Shown one piece after another: positions 9,411-17,805 of a stretch of DNA of 64,000 nt. Both the position numbers and the translations under genes were made by a program. Under the pieces are notes generated by a model, which was not told the origin of the DNA, did not search any database, and saw only the letters and a program-made list of their open reading frames with translations. Within the stretch, counting starts at the first letter, position 1. Each line of letters opens with the position of its first letter. The stretch is from contig NZ_LPUY01000074.1 of the NCBI RefSeq assembly GCF_001518015.1, positions 62,001 through 126,000 on the forward strand, in the 5' to 3' direction. The stretch comes from Tritonibacter horizontis. GTDB lineage: Bacteria > Pseudomonadota > Alphaproteobacteria > Rhodobacterales > Rhodobacteraceae.

Positions 9411-11717
9411 ATGCTCATCATCAGCTGGGGGCAGGCGGTGGCGCAGATGTCACATCTCCGATCAGCGTATCTAGGGCTGATCGCCTTGGATCGCTGGCGA
9501 AAAACGCGTAGGGCGCGCAATATCACCACGCTTGGGCTGGTGATTTTGGGGCCAACTATGGCGCTTGCGACCTTTCTGGTCATCGGGCCGCTGGGACAGG
9601 GCGCCAGTTCGCCGACCTTGCGTCTGATTCTGCTGGCCGATCTGGTCTATGTTCTGGCGATCACCGCGATGGTGCTCAGTCAGATCGGACGGCTTATTTC
9701 GGCGAGGCGTGAAAAGTCGGCGGGTTCTCGCCTCCATCTCAGGTTGATTGGCGCTTTTGCGTTTCTAGCCCTGGTCCCGACGGTGACGGTCGCGGTCTTC
9801 GCGGTTCTGACGGTAAACGTTGGGCTGGAAGGCTGGTTTTCGGAACGCGTGCGCGATGCCATCGGCAATTCGGTCAAGGCGGCGGAGGCCTATCAACGAC
9901 AGCAGCGGCAGGATCTTGAACAGGATGCAGCGGCGCTCGCCCGCTTTCTGGATCGCAGTCGAAACGCCAATTTTTTCATGAGCGACGGGGAGTTGCGGCA
10001 GGTTCTTTCACAAGGACAATTGCGCATTCAGCGGGGGCTGCAAGAGGCCTACGTGATTGACGGAACTGGCGCGATCCTGACGCGCGGCGAGCGATCTTAT
10101 GAATTCGATTTCGAAATGCCCGAGACCAAGGACATTGAAGCGGCCGAGGCCGCTGGCATGTTCATCATTCAGGACTGGGACAACAACGAATTTCGCGCTT
10201 TGGTTCGGCTGGATGCCTTTGTGGATCGCTACCTCTATGTCAGTCGTGATGTCGATGGGGAGCTGCTGAACCTTCTGGATGATACCCAGGAGACCGCGCA
10301 TCTTTACCAGCAGCTTGAAAATGAACGCGGCCGGGTCTTGTTTGAATTCGGGCTGCTTTATCTGGGGTTTGCCGTGATCCTGATCCTTGCGGCGATGTGG
10401 CTGGGGATGTGGTTCGCGGAGCGGCTGTCAAAGCCCGTCGGGCGGTTGATGATCGCGGCGCAACGGGTTGGGTCCGGGAATTTGACGGTGCAAGTCACCG
10501 AGGAGCGCGGTGACGACGAGATTGCCCAATTGGGGCGCTATTTCAATCAGATGACGCAACAACTTCAGGCGCAACGAGACACGCTTTTAGAGAACACCCG
10601 GCAGATCGAGCAACGCCGACGGTTGTTTGACTCGGTCTTGTCCTCGGTGACATCCGGCGTTGTCGGCCTGGACGAAAAAGGGTCGGTCACTTTTGTCAAC
10701 AAGTCCGCCAAACGTCTGCTGGACTGGCGTGAGGATCAACAGTCGTTGGCCATTTCGGTTGCCGTTCCTGAGTTCGGTCAATTGTACGCCGAGTTGGTCG
10801 AAGGAAAATCGCCGGTCGCCCAGGGCGAGATCAAAGTCACCCGACAGGGGCGGCTGGAAAACCTCCTCGTCCGCATGTCGCCGCGGCGCTCCGGTGAGGG
10901 GCGGCTTGAGGGCTACGTGGTTGCCTTTGACGATGTGACGGACCTGGTGAGCGCCCAACGGATGGCGGCTTGGGGCGATGTCGCCCGTCGCATTGCCCAT
11001 GAAATCAAGAACCCGCTCACACCGATCCAACTCAGCGCAGAACGTATAAAGCGGAAATTCGCACCGAAACTGGGCGAAGAGCATAGCGACCAGTTGCAAT
11101 CCATGACAGATGTGATCGTGCGTCAAACCAATGACCTGCGCCGGATTGTTGATGAGTTTTCAAAGTTCGCGCGGATGCCAGAGCCGGTGCGCAACGAAGA
11201 AAACCTGAACATTCTTGTGCAGGAGGCGGTTTTGCTCCAGCAGGCCGGGCAGCCTGATCTGCACATTTCCATCGATATACCGGAAACAACGCTGACCGTT
11301 GACGTTGATGCGACCATGATCGGACAAGCGCTGACAAATTTGATTAAGAACGCCGGGGAAGCGACTGAAACCTTGAAGAGAAAAGGCGCACCCGATGGCT
11401 ACGCACCGGAAATAAGGGTGGCAGTCCGGTCTGAGGAGACCGGCATTCAGATTACCATCGCGGACAATGGTATCGGTCTTCCGGCCGACCGGGCGCGGCT
11501 GTTCGAACCCTATGTGACAACCCGGGACGAAGGGACCGGATTGGGGTTGCCGATCGTCAAGAAAATTATCGAAGAGCATGGTGGCACCTTGGCGCTCGAA
11601 GACGCGCCTCTTTTCGAAAAGATGAGCCACAGGGGCGCCATGGCGGTTATCCGCCTCCCGGCTCAAATGCCGGGGCTGGGCGCCCATCAACAAAATCTAG
11701 TAGCAGGGCTGACATGA
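9411..11717 (+). CDS. ntrY: membrane histidine kinase NtrY
   Basis: Transmembrane sensor kinase partner of NtrX, linked in other alphaproteobacteria to nitrogen, redox or oxygen control. 768 residues: hydrophobic helices in the first 150 residues, a periplasmic sensor region, another helix near 320-345, HAMP, a PAS domain, the H-box RRIAHEIKNPLTPIQ (His530), and an ATPase domain with NLIKNAGEA, ADNGIGLP and GTGLGLPI. I placed the start at ATG 9411, preceded by AAGGA although very closely; ATG 9447 is an alternative. The stop overlaps ntrX by four bases. Confidence 0.94.
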   Translation: MLIISWGQAVAQMSHLRSAYLGLIALDRWRKTRRARNITTLGLVILGPTMALATFLVIGPLGQGASSPTLRLILLADLVYVLAITAMVLSQIGRLISARREKSAGSRLHLRLIGAFAFLALVPTVTVAVFAVLTVNVGLEGWFSERVRDAIGNSVKAAEAYQRQQRQDLEQDAAALARFLDRSRNANFFMSDGELRQVLSQGQLRIQRGLQEAYVIDGTGAILTRGERSYEFDFEMPETKDIEAAEAAGMFIIQDWDNNEFRALVRLDAFVDRYLYVSRDVDGELLNLLDDTQETAHLYQQLENERGRVLFEFGLLYLGFAVILILAAMWLGMWFAERLSKPVGRLMIAAQRVGSGNLTVQVTEERGDDEIAQLGRYFNQMTQQLQAQRDTLLENTRQIEQRRRLFDSVLSSVTSGVVGLDEKGSVTFVNKSAKRLLDWREDQQSLAISVAVPEFGQLYAELVEGKSPVAQGEIKVTRQGRLENLLVRMSPRRSGEGRLEGYVVAFDDVTDLVSAQRMAAWGDVARRIAHEIKNPLTPIQLSAERIKRKFAPKLGEEHSDQLQSMTDVIVRQTNDLRRIVDEFSKFARMPEPVRNEENLNILVQEAVLLQQAGQPDLHISIDIPETTLTVDVDATMIGQALTNLIKNAGEATETLKRKGAPDGYAPEIRVAVRSEETGIQITIADNGIGLPADRARLFEPYVTTRDEGTGLGLPIVKKIIEEHGGTLALEDAPLFEKMSHRGAMAVIRLPAQMPGLGAHQQNLVAGLT

Positions 11718-13123
11718 GTGATATTCTGATCGTTGACGATGAGCGTGATATCCGGGAACTCGTTTCGGATATTCTGGAAGACGAAGGCTACGCGACCCGA
11801 AAGGCCGCGAACTCCGAAGAGTGCATTGCCGCATTTGAGGCCGCACCGCCGTCGTTGCTCATTCTCGATATTTGGCTGAAAGACAGCCAGATGGACGGAA
11901 TTGATATCCTGAAAACCGTGAAACGGGACCACCCTGAAGTACCGGTCGTGATTATTTCGGGTCACGGCAACGTCGAAATCGCGGTGGCTGCGATCAAGCA
12001 AGGTGCCTATGATTTCATCGAAAAACCGTTCAATATTGACCAGTTGATGGTTGTGATCCGGCGCGCGATGGAAACGTCCAGACTGCGGCGGGAAAACACA
12101 GATCTTCGGCGCAAGGACGTTGGCGCCGCAGATATGGTCGGAACCTCGCCCGCGTTTCGGACCTTGATCGGTCAGCTCGACAAAGTGACGAAATCCAACG
12201 GTCGGGTCATGCTGACAGGGGCTGCGGGCAGCGGCAAAGAAGTTGCGGCGCGCTATATCCACGCAAACTCCAATCGGGCGGGTGCCCCGTTCATTACGGT
12301 GAATTGTGCCAGTATCGAACCCGAGCGGATGGAGTATGTGTTGTTCGGCCGGGAAAGCAGCGAGCGCGGAGTCGAGCCGGGCCTGTTGGAACAGGCCGAT
12401 GGTGGCGTGGTGTTTTTCGACGAAGTGGCTGATATGCCTCTGGGAACACAGTCAAAAATCCTGCGAGTTCTGGTCGATCAGCAGTTCGTGCGGGTCGGCG
12501 GAACGGAAAAATTGAAAGTTGACTTGCGGGTGATTTCCGCAACCAATCGCGACCTGGAAAGCGAAATCCAACAGGGGAACTTTCGCCAGGAGCTGTTTCA
12601 CCGTTTGAATGTGGTTCCCATCAATGTTCCGGCCTTGGCGGACCGGCGCGAGGACATTCCTCTGCTGACGGAATACTTCATCGCTCATTTCAACACCACG
12701 CAGGGGTTGCCTCTGCGTGCGCTGAGCGATGATGCGGTTGCCTTGCTCCAGACCATGATGTGGCCAGGCAACGTGCGTCAGTTGAAGAACCTGGTGGAAC
12801 GTGTTCTGATCCTTGGGGAAACCTCTGACCCGATCCAGGCAAAAGACTTGCCGCGCGAAGAGGAAAAGATTGAATCTGAAGGGCGGGTCGTTCTTTCCGG
12901 GGCTTTGGCCACCTTGCCGCTGCGCGAGGCGCGGGAGGCGTTTGAGCGGGAATATCTACTCACACAGATCAACCGGTTTGGCGGCAATATCAGCCGGACG
13001 GCCTCCTTTGTCGGGATGGAGAGATCCGCCTTGCACCGTAAGCTGAAGTCGCTTGGTGTGGTAACGTCAAACAAGGCCGGGACCCGAATTGCCCGCGTCG
13101 AGAATGAGGAAACCACTGTCTGA
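11714..13123 (+). CDS. ntrX: response regulator NtrX, GAFTGA-less
   Basis: Cognate regulator of NtrY. 469 residues: receiver with Asp52 (LILDIWLKD), AAA+ domain with Walker A GAAGSGKE (169-176) and Walker B GGVVFFDE (230-237), and a C-terminal helix-turn-helix (GNISRTASFVGMERSALHRK). Where sigma54 activators have LFGHEKGAFTGA, this protein reads LFGRESSERGVEPG, so it should not remodel sigma54 polymerase by the usual loop. The first base of the start codon lies inside ntrY, so the kinase and regulator are translationally coupled. Confidence 0.95.
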   Translation: MSDILIVDDERDIRELVSDILEDEGYATRKAANSEECIAAFEAAPPSLLILDIWLKDSQMDGIDILKTVKRDHPEVPVVIISGHGNVEIAVAAIKQGAYDFIEKPFNIDQLMVVIRRAMETSRLRRENTDLRRKDVGAADMVGTSPAFRTLIGQLDKVTKSNGRVMLTGAAGSGKEVAARYIHANSNRAGAPFITVNCASIEPERMEYVLFGRESSERGVEPGLLEQADGGVVFFDEVADMPLGTQSKILRVLVDQQFVRVGGTEKLKVDLRVISATNRDLESEIQQGNFRQELFHRLNVVPINVPALADRREDIPLLTEYFIAHFNTTQGLPLRALSDDAVALLQTMMWPGNVRQLKNLVERVLILGETSDPIQAKDLPREEEKIESEGRVVLSGALATLPLREAREAFEREYLLTQINRFGGNISRTASFVGMERSALHRKLKSLGVVTSNKAGTRIARVENEETTV

Positions 13124-13226
13124 CCGTCCGCATCGCCGCCTGGGACTTCGGCGGGGACAATTGAATTGACCAGATTTGTGCCTTCTGTCATGCAGAGGAG
13201 CATTTCAGCGCCCGGAGAGCGGATCG

Positions 13227-14603
13227 ATGAAAGTAATTATCTGTGGCGCCGGGCAGGTAGGCTGGCAGATTGCCCGCCACCTTTCAGGCGAACATAACGA
13301 CGTCACCGTAGTTGACAACAATCCTGATCTGGTGAGGCGCGCGACGGATACCCTTGATGTGCAAGGGATCGCCGGGTTTGCGTCCTATCCTGATGTGCTT
13401 GACCGCGCCGGCGCGCGTGACGCCGATATGATCATCGCGGCGACCCATTCGGATGAGGTGAACATGGTCACCTGCCAGGTGGCGCATTCGGTGTTTTCCA
13501 TCCAGCGCAAGATTGCGCGGCTGCGGGCGAAAAGTTACCTGAACGCCATCTACTCCGATCTCTACCGGCGCGATCACTTGCCGATTGATGTCGTCATCAG
13601 CCCCGAACGGGAGGTTGCCGCCGCTGCAATGCAGCGTCTGCGCGCCCCGGCCGCGTTTGATACCGAAGTGTTCATGGACGGACGCGCGCAGCTTCTGGGC
13701 ATTCGGGTGGATGACGACTGTCCCGTGGTGAACACGCCGTTGCGACAGCTGACAGAGTTGTTTTCGACGCTCCGGGCCATCGTGGTCGGCATTCGCCGCG
13801 ACGGGTCACTGTTTGCCCCCGAACCCGGGGATCAGTTGTTTGTCGGCGATGCAGCCTATGTGTTCTGTCATGCGGATGACGTGAACAGAGCGATGGAAGT
13901 CTTTGGTAAAAAAGAAAAACGCCAAGAGCGTGTCGTGATCGTCGGTGGCGGCAATGTTGGGCTGGAGGTCGCCAAGGCGCTGGAGGCACGTGCTGGCCGG
14001 ACCCGGGCCAAGATGATCGAGAAAAGCCGCAAGAACGCCGAGCGGGCGGCCGAAGCCCTGGAGCGGACCATCGTTCTGAATGGCGACGGGCTGGACCGGG
14101 GGCTGATGATTGAGGCAGGCATTGACAAGGCGGATGCCATGCTTGCGGTGACCGATGACGACAAGACCAACATGCTGGCCGCTGTCCGGGCCAAGGCCGA
14201 AGGCTGCCCCTTTGCGATTGCGCTGATCAACGACCCGACATTGTTGCCGTTGTTGCCGCATCTGGGCATTGATGCCCATATCAATCCGCGCTCGACCACG
14301 GTCAGTTCGATCTTGCGCCATATCCGCTACGGTCGGATCCGGCAGGTCTATTCGATTGGCGATGCAGAGGCAGAAGTGATCGAAACCGAAGTGCTGTCGA
14401 CCTCGCCGATGGCGGGGCAAGCCATCCGGGATATTGATTTCCCCGAAGGTGTGCTGGTCGGGGCCGTCTCCAAGAATGGCGAGGTCCTGCGCCCCAGTGG
14501 GGAGTTGCGGATCGAAGCGGGCGATACGATCGCGCTCTTTGCGATGGCTGCGGATGTGCGGGAGGTCGAGCGCCTGATGCAGGTCTCGATCGATTACTTC
14601 TAG
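13227..14603 (+). CDS. trkA: Trk potassium uptake regulatory protein TrkA
   Basis: Cytosolic NAD-binding ring protein that gates the TrkH potassium channel. 458 residues with two repeats, each an RCK_N Rossmann fold plus RCK_C domain: the nucleotide-binding motifs are CGAGQVGWQIA near residue 7 and VGGGNVGLEVAKAL near residue 235. ATG 13227 has GGAGAG upstream; the frame is open 17 codons earlier but without family similarity. trkH begins one base after the stop, and the pair follows ntrYX, an arrangement conserved in Rhodobacteraceae. Confidence 0.95.
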   Translation: MKVIICGAGQVGWQIARHLSGEHNDVTVVDNNPDLVRRATDTLDVQGIAGFASYPDVLDRAGARDADMIIAATHSDEVNMVTCQVAHSVFSIQRKIARLRAKSYLNAIYSDLYRRDHLPIDVVISPEREVAAAAMQRLRAPAAFDTEVFMDGRAQLLGIRVDDDCPVVNTPLRQLTELFSTLRAIVVGIRRDGSLFAPEPGDQLFVGDAAYVFCHADDVNRAMEVFGKKEKRQERVVIVGGGNVGLEVAKALEARAGRTRAKMIEKSRKNAERAAEALERTIVLNGDGLDRGLMIEAGIDKADAMLAVTDDDKTNMLAAVRAKAEGCPFAIALINDPTLLPLLPHLGIDAHINPRSTTVSSILRHIRYGRIRQVYSIGDAEAEVIETEVLSTSPMAGQAIRDIDFPEGVLVGAVSKNGEVLRPSGELRIEAGDTIALFAMAADVREVERLMQVSIDYF

Positions 14604-14604
14604 C

Positions 14605-16143
14605 ATGCGGCGTCGTCCCCGTTCCCAGGTGCGCGGCATCCTGCGCTTGCCGCTTTTGCTATTGATCTGGGGCGTCTTTGCCTTGGCCATGTGGATCCCG
14701 GCAGTGCACGCGCTGGCTGTGGACGACCACAAGACCTCGCAAAGTTTTTTCTATGCGGGTCTCTGTGGCCTGACTGTGATCACATTCGTTGCGCTGTCGG
14801 TTGCCAATCGCGTACCCCGCTATGGCATGCCGGGACAGCTGATGACGCTGTTGGCAACCTTTGTGTTTTTGCCCCTGTACTTGGCGGTCCCTCTGCAGGA
14901 TGCTTTGCGAAACACAAGCTATCTGAACGCCTATTTTGATATGGTCAGCGCCCTGACAACCACGGGCGCGGATATTTTCGACGGGCCCGGCCGGTTGCCG
15001 CAATCGGTGCATTTGTGGCGCGCTCTGGTGGCATGGCTTGGTGGTCTGTTCATGTGGATCGCGGCTTCTGCCGTGCTTGCGCCGCTCTCGCTTGGTGGGT
15101 TCGAGGTGACGGCCCGCGCAGAGCCAGGGCGCAGCGATAGCAGCCTGCGCGACAGTCACAGACCGGATCCGCGGCGCAAGCTGATCCTGGTCACACGGGC
15201 GCTGGCGCCAGTGTACCTTGGGCTGACCTTGGCATTGGCGCTGCTGCTGGTGCTGTGCGGTGACAGCGGTCTGGTTGCGATTTGCCATGCGATGTCGATC
15301 ATGGCCACGTCCGGGATCTCTCCGATCGGTGGGATCGGCGCAACCCAGGCGGGGTTGGCGGGCGAGATGATCATGTTCCTGTTCTTGCTGTTTGCGTTGT
15401 CACGACTGACGTTTTCCAGCGATACCGTGGCCGTCGGCTATAGCCGTTTGGATAAAGATCCGGAATTCCGCACTGGCCTGTTGATCATTATCGGCGTGCC
15501 GGTGCTGCTGTTCTTGCGGCACTGGATTGCCGCGCTGGAGGTGAACGCCTCTGATGATCTTGCCATGGCATTGGCGTCGTTTTGGGGGGCGTTGTTCACC
15601 ATTACCTCTTTCCTCACCACCAACGGGTTTGAAAGCGCCTATTGGCTGAGCGCGCAGGAATGGTCAGGGCTGGAAACCCCAGGGATGATCCTGCTTGGCC
15701 TGGCAGTGATGGGGGGCGGCGTGGCGACAACCGCCGGCGGAGTCAAATTGCTTCGGGTCTATGCGCTCTACCTCAATGGATTGCGCGAGATGGAGCGGTT
15801 GGTTCTGCCGTCGTCGGTCAGTGGGGAAGGGCGCGGCAACCGGCGGCTGCAAAGCAATGGCGCCTTTGTTGCGTGGATTTTCTTCATGCTGTTTGCCCTC
15901 TCTTTGACGCTGATCTGTGTGGCCCTGTCCGCCTTTGGTATCCCATTCGAGCAAGCCATGATTCTCGCGGTGGCGGGGCTTTCGACCACCGGCCCGCTGA
16001 TCGAGGCCGCGGGACAGGTGCCAATCGAGCTGGGATTGATGGCGGCACCGGCAAAACTGATCCTGTGTTTCGCCATGGTGCTTGGCCGTCTGGAAACCCT
16101 TGCGATAATCGCACTTCTGTCGCCCAATCTTTGGCGAAGCTGA
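14605..16143 (+). CDS. trkH: potassium uptake channel TrkH
   Basis: Integral membrane channel subunit of the Trk potassium uptake system. 512 residues, strongly hydrophobic, with repeated membrane-pore-membrane units; the selectivity-filter-like stretches SALTTTGADIF, MATSGISPIGG, SFLTTNGFES and AGLSTTGPLIE appear in order. Separated from trkA by a single base, so the two subunits are surely co-expressed. Confidence 0.94.
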   Translation: MRRRPRSQVRGILRLPLLLLIWGVFALAMWIPAVHALAVDDHKTSQSFFYAGLCGLTVITFVALSVANRVPRYGMPGQLMTLLATFVFLPLYLAVPLQDALRNTSYLNAYFDMVSALTTTGADIFDGPGRLPQSVHLWRALVAWLGGLFMWIAASAVLAPLSLGGFEVTARAEPGRSDSSLRDSHRPDPRRKLILVTRALAPVYLGLTLALALLLVLCGDSGLVAICHAMSIMATSGISPIGGIGATQAGLAGEMIMFLFLLFALSRLTFSSDTVAVGYSRLDKDPEFRTGLLIIIGVPVLLFLRHWIAALEVNASDDLAMALASFWGALFTITSFLTTNGFESAYWLSAQEWSGLETPGMILLGLAVMGGGVATTAGGVKLLRVYALYLNGLREMERLVLPSSVSGEGRGNRRLQSNGAFVAWIFFMLFALSLTLICVALSAFGIPFEQAMILAVAGLSTTGPLIEAAGQVPIELGLMAAPAKLILCFAMVLGRLETLAIIALLSPNLWRS

Positions 16144-16273
16144 GAGAATCTGCCTAAGCCTTGCAGAAAAGTGACGTTTTTCGGCTGGAAACCCGAGATT
16201 TCTGCGTCCATACTCGGTGCAAGGGGCGTGTTGGGCCGCAACGCGTGACAAGAACAAAGGCGAGATAATAAGA

Positions 16274-16513
16274 ATGGCTTCGGACAGACAGAATCTTCAG
16301 GACGCGTTTCTGAATCACGTTCGCAAAACCAAAGTTCCGGTTACAATCTTTCTGATTAATGGTGTTAAACTACAGGGCGTGATTACCTGGTTCGACAACT
16401 TCTGTGTGTTGCTGCGCCGCGATGGTCAATCTCAGCTTGTGTACAAGCATGCGATTTCGACCATCATGCCGGCCCAGCCGATCAGTCTCTATGAGGGTGA
16501 AGACTCCAATTGA
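16274..16513 (+). CDS. hfq: RNA chaperone Hfq
   Basis: Sm-like hexameric RNA-binding protein that pairs small RNAs with mRNAs. 79 residues with the Sm1 motif ([20 protein letters not shown]) and Sm2 motif ([13 protein letters not shown]). The start is the ATG of [14 protein letters not shown], the usual alphaproteobacterial N-terminus; the frame is open 19 codons upstream without similarity. hflX overlaps the stop, the same hfq-hflX arrangement as in enterobacteria. Confidence 0.97.
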   Translation: MASDRQNLQDAFLNHVRKTKVPVTIFLINGVKLQGVITWFDNFCVLLRRDGQSQLVYKHAISTIMPAQPISLYEGEDSN

Positions 16514-17784
16514 TGGAGCATGATAGGAAGCTGACCCGCGCTTGGGTCCTGCATCCGGAAATCAAATCAGACCAGCGTCGGCGCCCGCCAGGGCCCGCGC
16601 TTGAGGAGGCCGTTGGCCTTGCCGAAGCGTTGCCAGATCTTGAAGTGATCGGTGCGACGGTGGTGCGTTTGCCCAAAGCGCATGCGGGAAAACTGTTTGG
16701 TTCCGGAAAAATCGAAGAGCTTGGCGGCGAACTGAAAGCGGCCGAGATCGAGTTGGTGCTGATTGATGGGTCTGTCAGCCCGGTTCAGCAGCGCAACCTG
16801 GAAAAGGCATGGAAGGTCAAGATCCTGGACCGCACCGGGCTGATCCTCGAGATTTTCTCGGATCGGGCCAGAACCCGCGAGGGGGTTCTGCAGGTTGAAA
16901 TGGCTGCCCTCAGCTATCAGCGCACGCGTCTGGTGCGGGCTTGGACCCACCTAGAACGCCAGCGCGGCGGGCTTGGTTTCGTCGGCGGCCCCGGCGAAAC
17001 CCAGATCGAGGCAGACCGGCGCGCGATTGACGATCAACTCGTGCGGTTGCGTCGCCAGCTTGATAAAGTGGTCAAAACCCGAACGCTGCATCGGGCAGCA
17101 CGGGCCAAGATCCCCTATCCGATTGTCGCTCTTGTCGGCTATACCAACGCTGGAAAATCTACACTTTTCAACCGTTTGACTGGCGCCGACGTGATGGCCA
17201 AAGACATGCTCTTTGCCACGCTGGACCCAACGATGCGGCGGGTGGAGCTGCCGGACGGGCCTGAGGTGATCATGTCGGACACGGTCGGGTTTATCTCGGA
17301 TCTGCCAACCGAACTCGTCGCCGCCTTCCGGGCCACGCTGGAAGAGGTTCTTGCCGCTGATGTGGTCATCCACGTGCGCGATATCAGTCACAGCGATACC
17401 GAAAGTCAGGCGAGAGATGTCGAGAAAATTCTGTCCTCTCTTGGGGTCAGCGACGAACGCCCACGACTGGAGGTCTGGAACAAGATTGACCAGCTGTCGC
17501 CCGAGGAGGCGGAGGCTTGTCGGCAACGCGCCGTGCGCAGCGACGATCTGTTTGCCACCTCTGCGATCACCGGAGAGGGGCTGCCTGAGCTGCTGGCGGA
17601 TGTCGCCGCAAAACTGCAGGGTGCGCGGCTCACCGAAGTGCTGACGCTTGATTTTTCGCAAGGAAAACAGCGCGCTTGGTTGTTCAAAGAAGAGATCGTC
17701 GAAGCGGAAGAGCAGACCGAAACCGGCTTTGAGATCACGGTGAGCTGGACCGAACTACAGAAATCGCGATACGCAGCGCTTTGA
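16513..17784 (+). CDS. hflX: GTPase HflX
   Basis: Ribosome-associated GTPase that splits stalled ribosomes under stress. 423 residues: N-terminal HflX domain with FGSGKIEELGGEL and GPGETQIEADRR, then a G domain with GYTNAGKST (G1), DTVGF (G3) and NKID (G4). The ATG at 16513 shares its A with the hfq stop (TGATG); a TTG directly before it at 16510 is also possible. It ends the long plus-strand series and converges with the acylase gene across an inverted repeat. Confidence 0.95.
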   Translation: MEHDRKLTRAWVLHPEIKSDQRRRPPGPALEEAVGLAEALPDLEVIGATVVRLPKAHAGKLFGSGKIEELGGELKAAEIELVLIDGSVSPVQQRNLEKAWKVKILDRTGLILEIFSDRARTREGVLQVEMAALSYQRTRLVRAWTHLERQRGGLGFVGGPGETQIEADRRAIDDQLVRLRRQLDKVVKTRTLHRAARAKIPYPIVALVGYTNAGKSTLFNRLTGADVMAKDMLFATLDPTMRRVELPDGPEVIMSDTVGFISDLPTELVAAFRATLEEVLAADVVIHVRDISHSDTESQARDVEKILSSLGVSDERPRLEVWNKIDQLSPEEAEACRQRAVRSDDLFATSAITGEGLPELLADVAAKLQGARLTEVLTLDFSQGKQRAWLFKEEIVEAEEQTETGFEITVSWTELQKSRYAAL

Positions 17785-17797
17785 GCCGCTGCGTATC
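17768..17797. terminator. inverted repeat at the hflX/acylase convergence
   Basis: GATACGCAGCG and CGCTGCGTATC form a perfect 11-bp stem with an 8-base loop; the hflX stop codon lies in the loop. There is no T-run on either side, so it is not a textbook intrinsic terminator, but its place between two converging genes suggests a bidirectional transcription stop or mRNA 3-prime-end stabiliser. Confidence 0.5.
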
Positions 17798-17805
17798 CGC
17801 GCTGT

